Source: Oribacterium sp. oral taxon 078 str. F0262 (GTDB lineage Bacteria > Bacillota > Clostridia > Lachnospirales > Lachnospiraceae). From it: DNA of 64,000 bases. This document shows, piece after piece, positions 61,859 to 64,000 of this stretch; positions within the stretch are counted from its first letter, which is position 1; every line of letters starts with the position of its first letter. The position numbers and the translations under genes were made by a program. The DNA lies in assembly GCF_000160135.1 (NCBI RefSeq), contig NZ_GG729934.1, forward strand, positions 66,499 through 130,498, written 5' to 3'. The notes below the pieces were generated by a model. It did no database searches. It was not told where the DNA came from and saw only the letters and a program-made list of their open reading frames with translations.

Positions 61859-62491
61859 ATGCAGCTGTCTTATTTAAATGTCTCGATTAAACTCGCAATC
61901 GGTCTTCTCTCCCTCGTCATGGTGATCAATCTGACGGGAAAGGGAAACCTGGCCCCTTCTTCCGCCGTGGATCAGATACAGAACTTTGTCCTCGGAGGAA
62001 TCATCGGAGGCATGATCTACAACGAATCGATCAGCATCCTGCAGTACATCACCATTCTGATGATCTGGTTCTGCCTGGTGCTTTCCCTCCGCTGGCTGAA
62101 GACGAATTTGCACTTTTTCAAAAAATATGTGGACGGGGAGCCGGTGACGATCATCCGGAGAGGAGAGATCGATGTCGAGGCCTGCCGGAAGGCGGGGCTC
62201 ACGGCACACGACATCATGTTCAAGCTTCGGAACAACAATATCTTCAGCATACGGGAGGTGAAGCAGGCGGTGCTCGAACAAAACGGGCAGCTTCTCGTCG
62301 TGCAGTCCGGAGAGGAAAATCCGCGCTATCCGCTCATCACGGACGGGATGGTGCAGGAGAATACGCTGGAGGCGATCGGGAAAACGCAGGATTGGCTGGA
62401 AGAGCGTCTTAGGAAAATGGGCTTCGGGGAGATCTCGGATATATTCCTTGCGGAGTATGTGAGCGGTGAGATCCATGTCGTGAGCTATTGA
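61859..62491 (+). CDS. DUF421 (YetF-like) membrane protein
   Basis: Three N-terminal membrane helices (INLTGKGNLAPSSAVDQIQN lies between the first two) precede the two-domain cytoplasmic part: VDGEPVTIIRRGEIDVEACR, then DIMFKLRNNNIFSIREVKQA and VLEQNGQLLVVQSGEENPRY, all typical of YetF/YrbG-like DUF421 proteins. Such proteins have been linked to the envelope and to spore properties in bacilli, but function is unclear. At 210 residues it is full length. Confidence 0.85.
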   Translation: MQLSYLNVSIKLAIGLLSLVMVINLTGKGNLAPSSAVDQIQNFVLGGIIGGMIYNESISILQYITILMIWFCLVLSLRWLKTNLHFFKKYVDGEPVTIIRRGEIDVEACRKAGLTAHDIMFKLRNNNIFSIREVKQAVLEQNGQLLVVQSGEENPRYPLITDGMVQENTLEAIGKTQDWLEERLRKMGFGEISDIFLAEYVSGEIHVVSY

Positions 62492-62652
62492 GAGAGCTGT
62501 GAGCGCTTTAAAAGCCCGAATCAAAAGAGAAGTGACTTCCAAAGAGAGCTCGGGGAAGGCCGCCCGGGCGAAGCGGGGAATAAGAAAGAGGAAGCGGAGC
62601 GGCGCGGGGAGACGGCGCGGAGCTTTGGCGGGAAAGGAGGATCTGAGAGACG

Positions 62653-64000
62653 ATGAAGTGTAAGAGCTGCGGAACGGAAATCCCGGAGAATACCAGATTC
62701 TGTCCTAACTGCGGGCTTCTCGTGAGCGCGCAGATTTCCTTTGAGGGGATCCGAAAGGCGCTGAAGCCGGTGGAGTACAGGATGCCGGAGAAAAGGAAGG
62801 GGGAGGATGCTCCCCCTGCTTTTGCTCCGGGCAAGGAAGAGGAAGAAAGGACCGTGTCCTCCGCCTCCGCGGAGGAGAGAGCCGAGGAGGATCAGAAATT
62901 CTCCGAGGAGATGGACCAGCTGCACTTTGACTTCTCACTGGACCGTTCCCGGCTTGGATCGGTCCGGGAGGGAGAAGAGAGAGAATGGGAGCCGCCGGAG
63001 CTCTTTACCCGCCTTTCGGAGGATGAGGAGCCGGAGGAGAGCACCTTCTCTTATGAAGAGCCCCGTGCGGAGGACTCCTTAGAAAGCGTGGAAAACACGC
63101 CGGATACGGCTTTTTCAAATGAGAGGAAGGCTTCCGAAGGATCAGGAGAGAACGCTTCGGATACGGATAGGTATGCGGCTTCCCCGGACAACGAGGGGGA
63201 GGCGCTTTCTTCCCGCGGAGAGACAGAACGAGAAGAAGCGGAAGCGGAAATGGAACAGGCAGAAGCGGAAGCGGAGCGGGAAAGGATCCGAAGAGCGGAG
63301 GCGGAGCGCTCCGAGGAGGAAGCGCGGCTTCAGAGGATGGAGGCAGAGAGAGAAAAGATCCGAAGAGCGGAAGCCGAGCGAAGGGCGGAGGAGGCGGAGA
63401 GACATCGCCTCGCAGAGGAAGCCAGGAGAGAAGAGGAGGAGAGAATCCGCCGCGCGGAGGCGGAGAGGAAGGCCTTAGAGGAAGAGAGAGCCAGGGCCTC
63501 CGAAAATGCGAAGACCGAGGAGCAGGAGAGGATCACCGCGGAGCTCAAGGCCTTTCTCGGGACGGAGGAAGAGTCCGATGCCGAGCCGGAGACGAAGAAT
63601 TCCGAGGAGATCTCGGCCTCTTCCTCTGAAGAGAAAGAAGCGGAGAGAGAATCCTCCGCTTCCTTTGAGGCGGAGCCCCGGAGCCTGATGGAGACAGACT
63701 CCCATCCCTTAGCGGAGGAGACCTCCGCTTCCAGGGAGGAAGAGGAGCCGGATGGGAGAGAGAGCGGGGAGGAACAGAGTCCGGACGCCGAGATCCGCGA
63801 GAGCTCCTGGTGGGAGGAAGAGGAGAAGCGGGAAAATGGAAGCGCAGATACCTCCTCTTCTCTTCCCCCGCTTTCGGAGGAGGAGAAGGCCAGGATGGCC
63901 TCGGAGATGCTCGGAACGGGAAGGAAAAACGAGGACGCCCCGTCCCTTTCGGAGGAGAGAGAGGACCCGACTCCCAAAGAGCATTCTTCAAAGAGCGTGG
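62653..64000 (+). CDS. Zinc-ribbon protein with long charged helix (3' end outside the window)
   Basis: The frame opens at ATG 62653 (AAAGGAGG lies about 13 bases upstream) and runs off the right edge without a stop, at least 449 residues. MKCKSCGTEIPENTRFCPNC is a four-cysteine zinc ribbon. An acidic stretch then leads to about 110 residues of alternating E/R/A blocks (AEAEAERERIRRAEAERSEE and similar), which predict a single alpha-helix or coiled coil. The rest is disordered and Glu/Ser-rich. Related zinc-ribbon proteins often carry a membrane helix or further domain downstream, not visible here. Confidence 0.75.
   Translation, partial: MKCKSCGTEIPENTRFCPNCGLLVSAQISFEGIRKALKPVEYRMPEKRKGEDAPPAFAPGKEEEERTVSSASAEERAEEDQKFSEEMDQLHFDFSLDRSRLGSVREGEEREWEPPELFTRLSEDEEPEESTFSYEEPRAEDSLESVENTPDTAFSNERKASEGSGENASDTDRYAASPDNEGEALSSRGETEREEAEAEMEQAEAEAERERIRRAEAERSEEEARLQRMEAEREKIRRAEAERRAEEAERHRLAEEARREEEERIRRAEAERKALEEERARASENAKTEEQERITAELKAFLGTEEESDAEPETKNSEEISASSSEEKEAERESSASFEAEPRSLMETDSHPLAEETSASREEEEPDGRESGEEQSPDAEIRESSWWEEEEKRENGSADTSSSLPPLSEEEKARMASEMLGTGRKNEDAPSLSEEREDPTPKEHSSKSV

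Overview
The window reads as a chromosomal segment of a Gram-positive anaerobe of the Clostridia, most likely a GC-rich member of the Lachnospiraceae. The case rests on gene content: a PPDK of Clostridium symbiosum type, the FchA/FolD pair, DUF5717 and DUF5716-like proteins beside a TPR protein, a CarD-type regulator, GH154 and GH2 hydrolases, an ATPase-less sugar ABC transporter, and a Y-family polymerase joined to a YolD-like domain. Purine-rich Shine-Dalgarno sites, TTGACA/TATAAT promoters, ARG boxes and a LexA box of the Bacillus type agree. I cannot name a genus. By eye the backbone is roughly 55-60 % GC, and the stretch at about 43.5-49.6 kb is clearly poorer in GC.

Layout. 0-8.6 kb: the start of uvrB (minus), leuB, ftsH, a small Cro/C1 regulator, a membrane-anchored metallophosphoesterase, scpA-scpB, dut and a TPR lipoprotein. 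8.9-19.8 kb: a class I aminotransferase, a three-gene set of little-studied proteins (DUF5717-like, a divergent actin/Hsp70-like protein, a TPR protein), valS, a secreted wall-binding protein, rlmH and a convergent carD-like gene. 19.9-32.2 kb: a consensus promoter with a structured leader or small RNA, gtrA-yfhO-argH, argG behind two ARG boxes, fchA-folD-HAD, and ppdK. 32.4-43.1 kb: a DEDDh exonuclease, then a glycan-use locus (discoidin-like protein, GH154, binding protein, two permeases, GH2 beta-galactosidase).

43.1-49.9 kb is an accessory, rearranged island. A block holding the lacZ 3' end, a structured intergenic repeat and a secreted amidase gene is present twice. The second copy has two internal deletions in lacZ, abuts a decapitated MATE gene and carries an amidase paralogue without its catalytic domain. 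A Fic gene and a small membrane protein follow. 50-53.7 kb holds an SOS-type Y-family polymerase/YolD fusion and a DUF815 AAA+ protein.

53.8-61.4 kb is a branched-chain amino acid locus: ilvB-ilvN, ilvC, ilvA, a second ilvB-ilvN pair and ridA. A strong promoter, a 36-codon leader peptide with clustered Ile/Leu/Val codons, an intrinsic terminator and a competing antiterminator precede it, which is the layout of a ribosome-mediated attenuator. RidA would clear the enamine/imine made by IlvA. The window closes with a DUF3290-DUF421 membrane pair and the start of a zinc-ribbon protein with a long charged helix. I saw no rRNA, tRNA, CRISPR array or intact insertion sequence.
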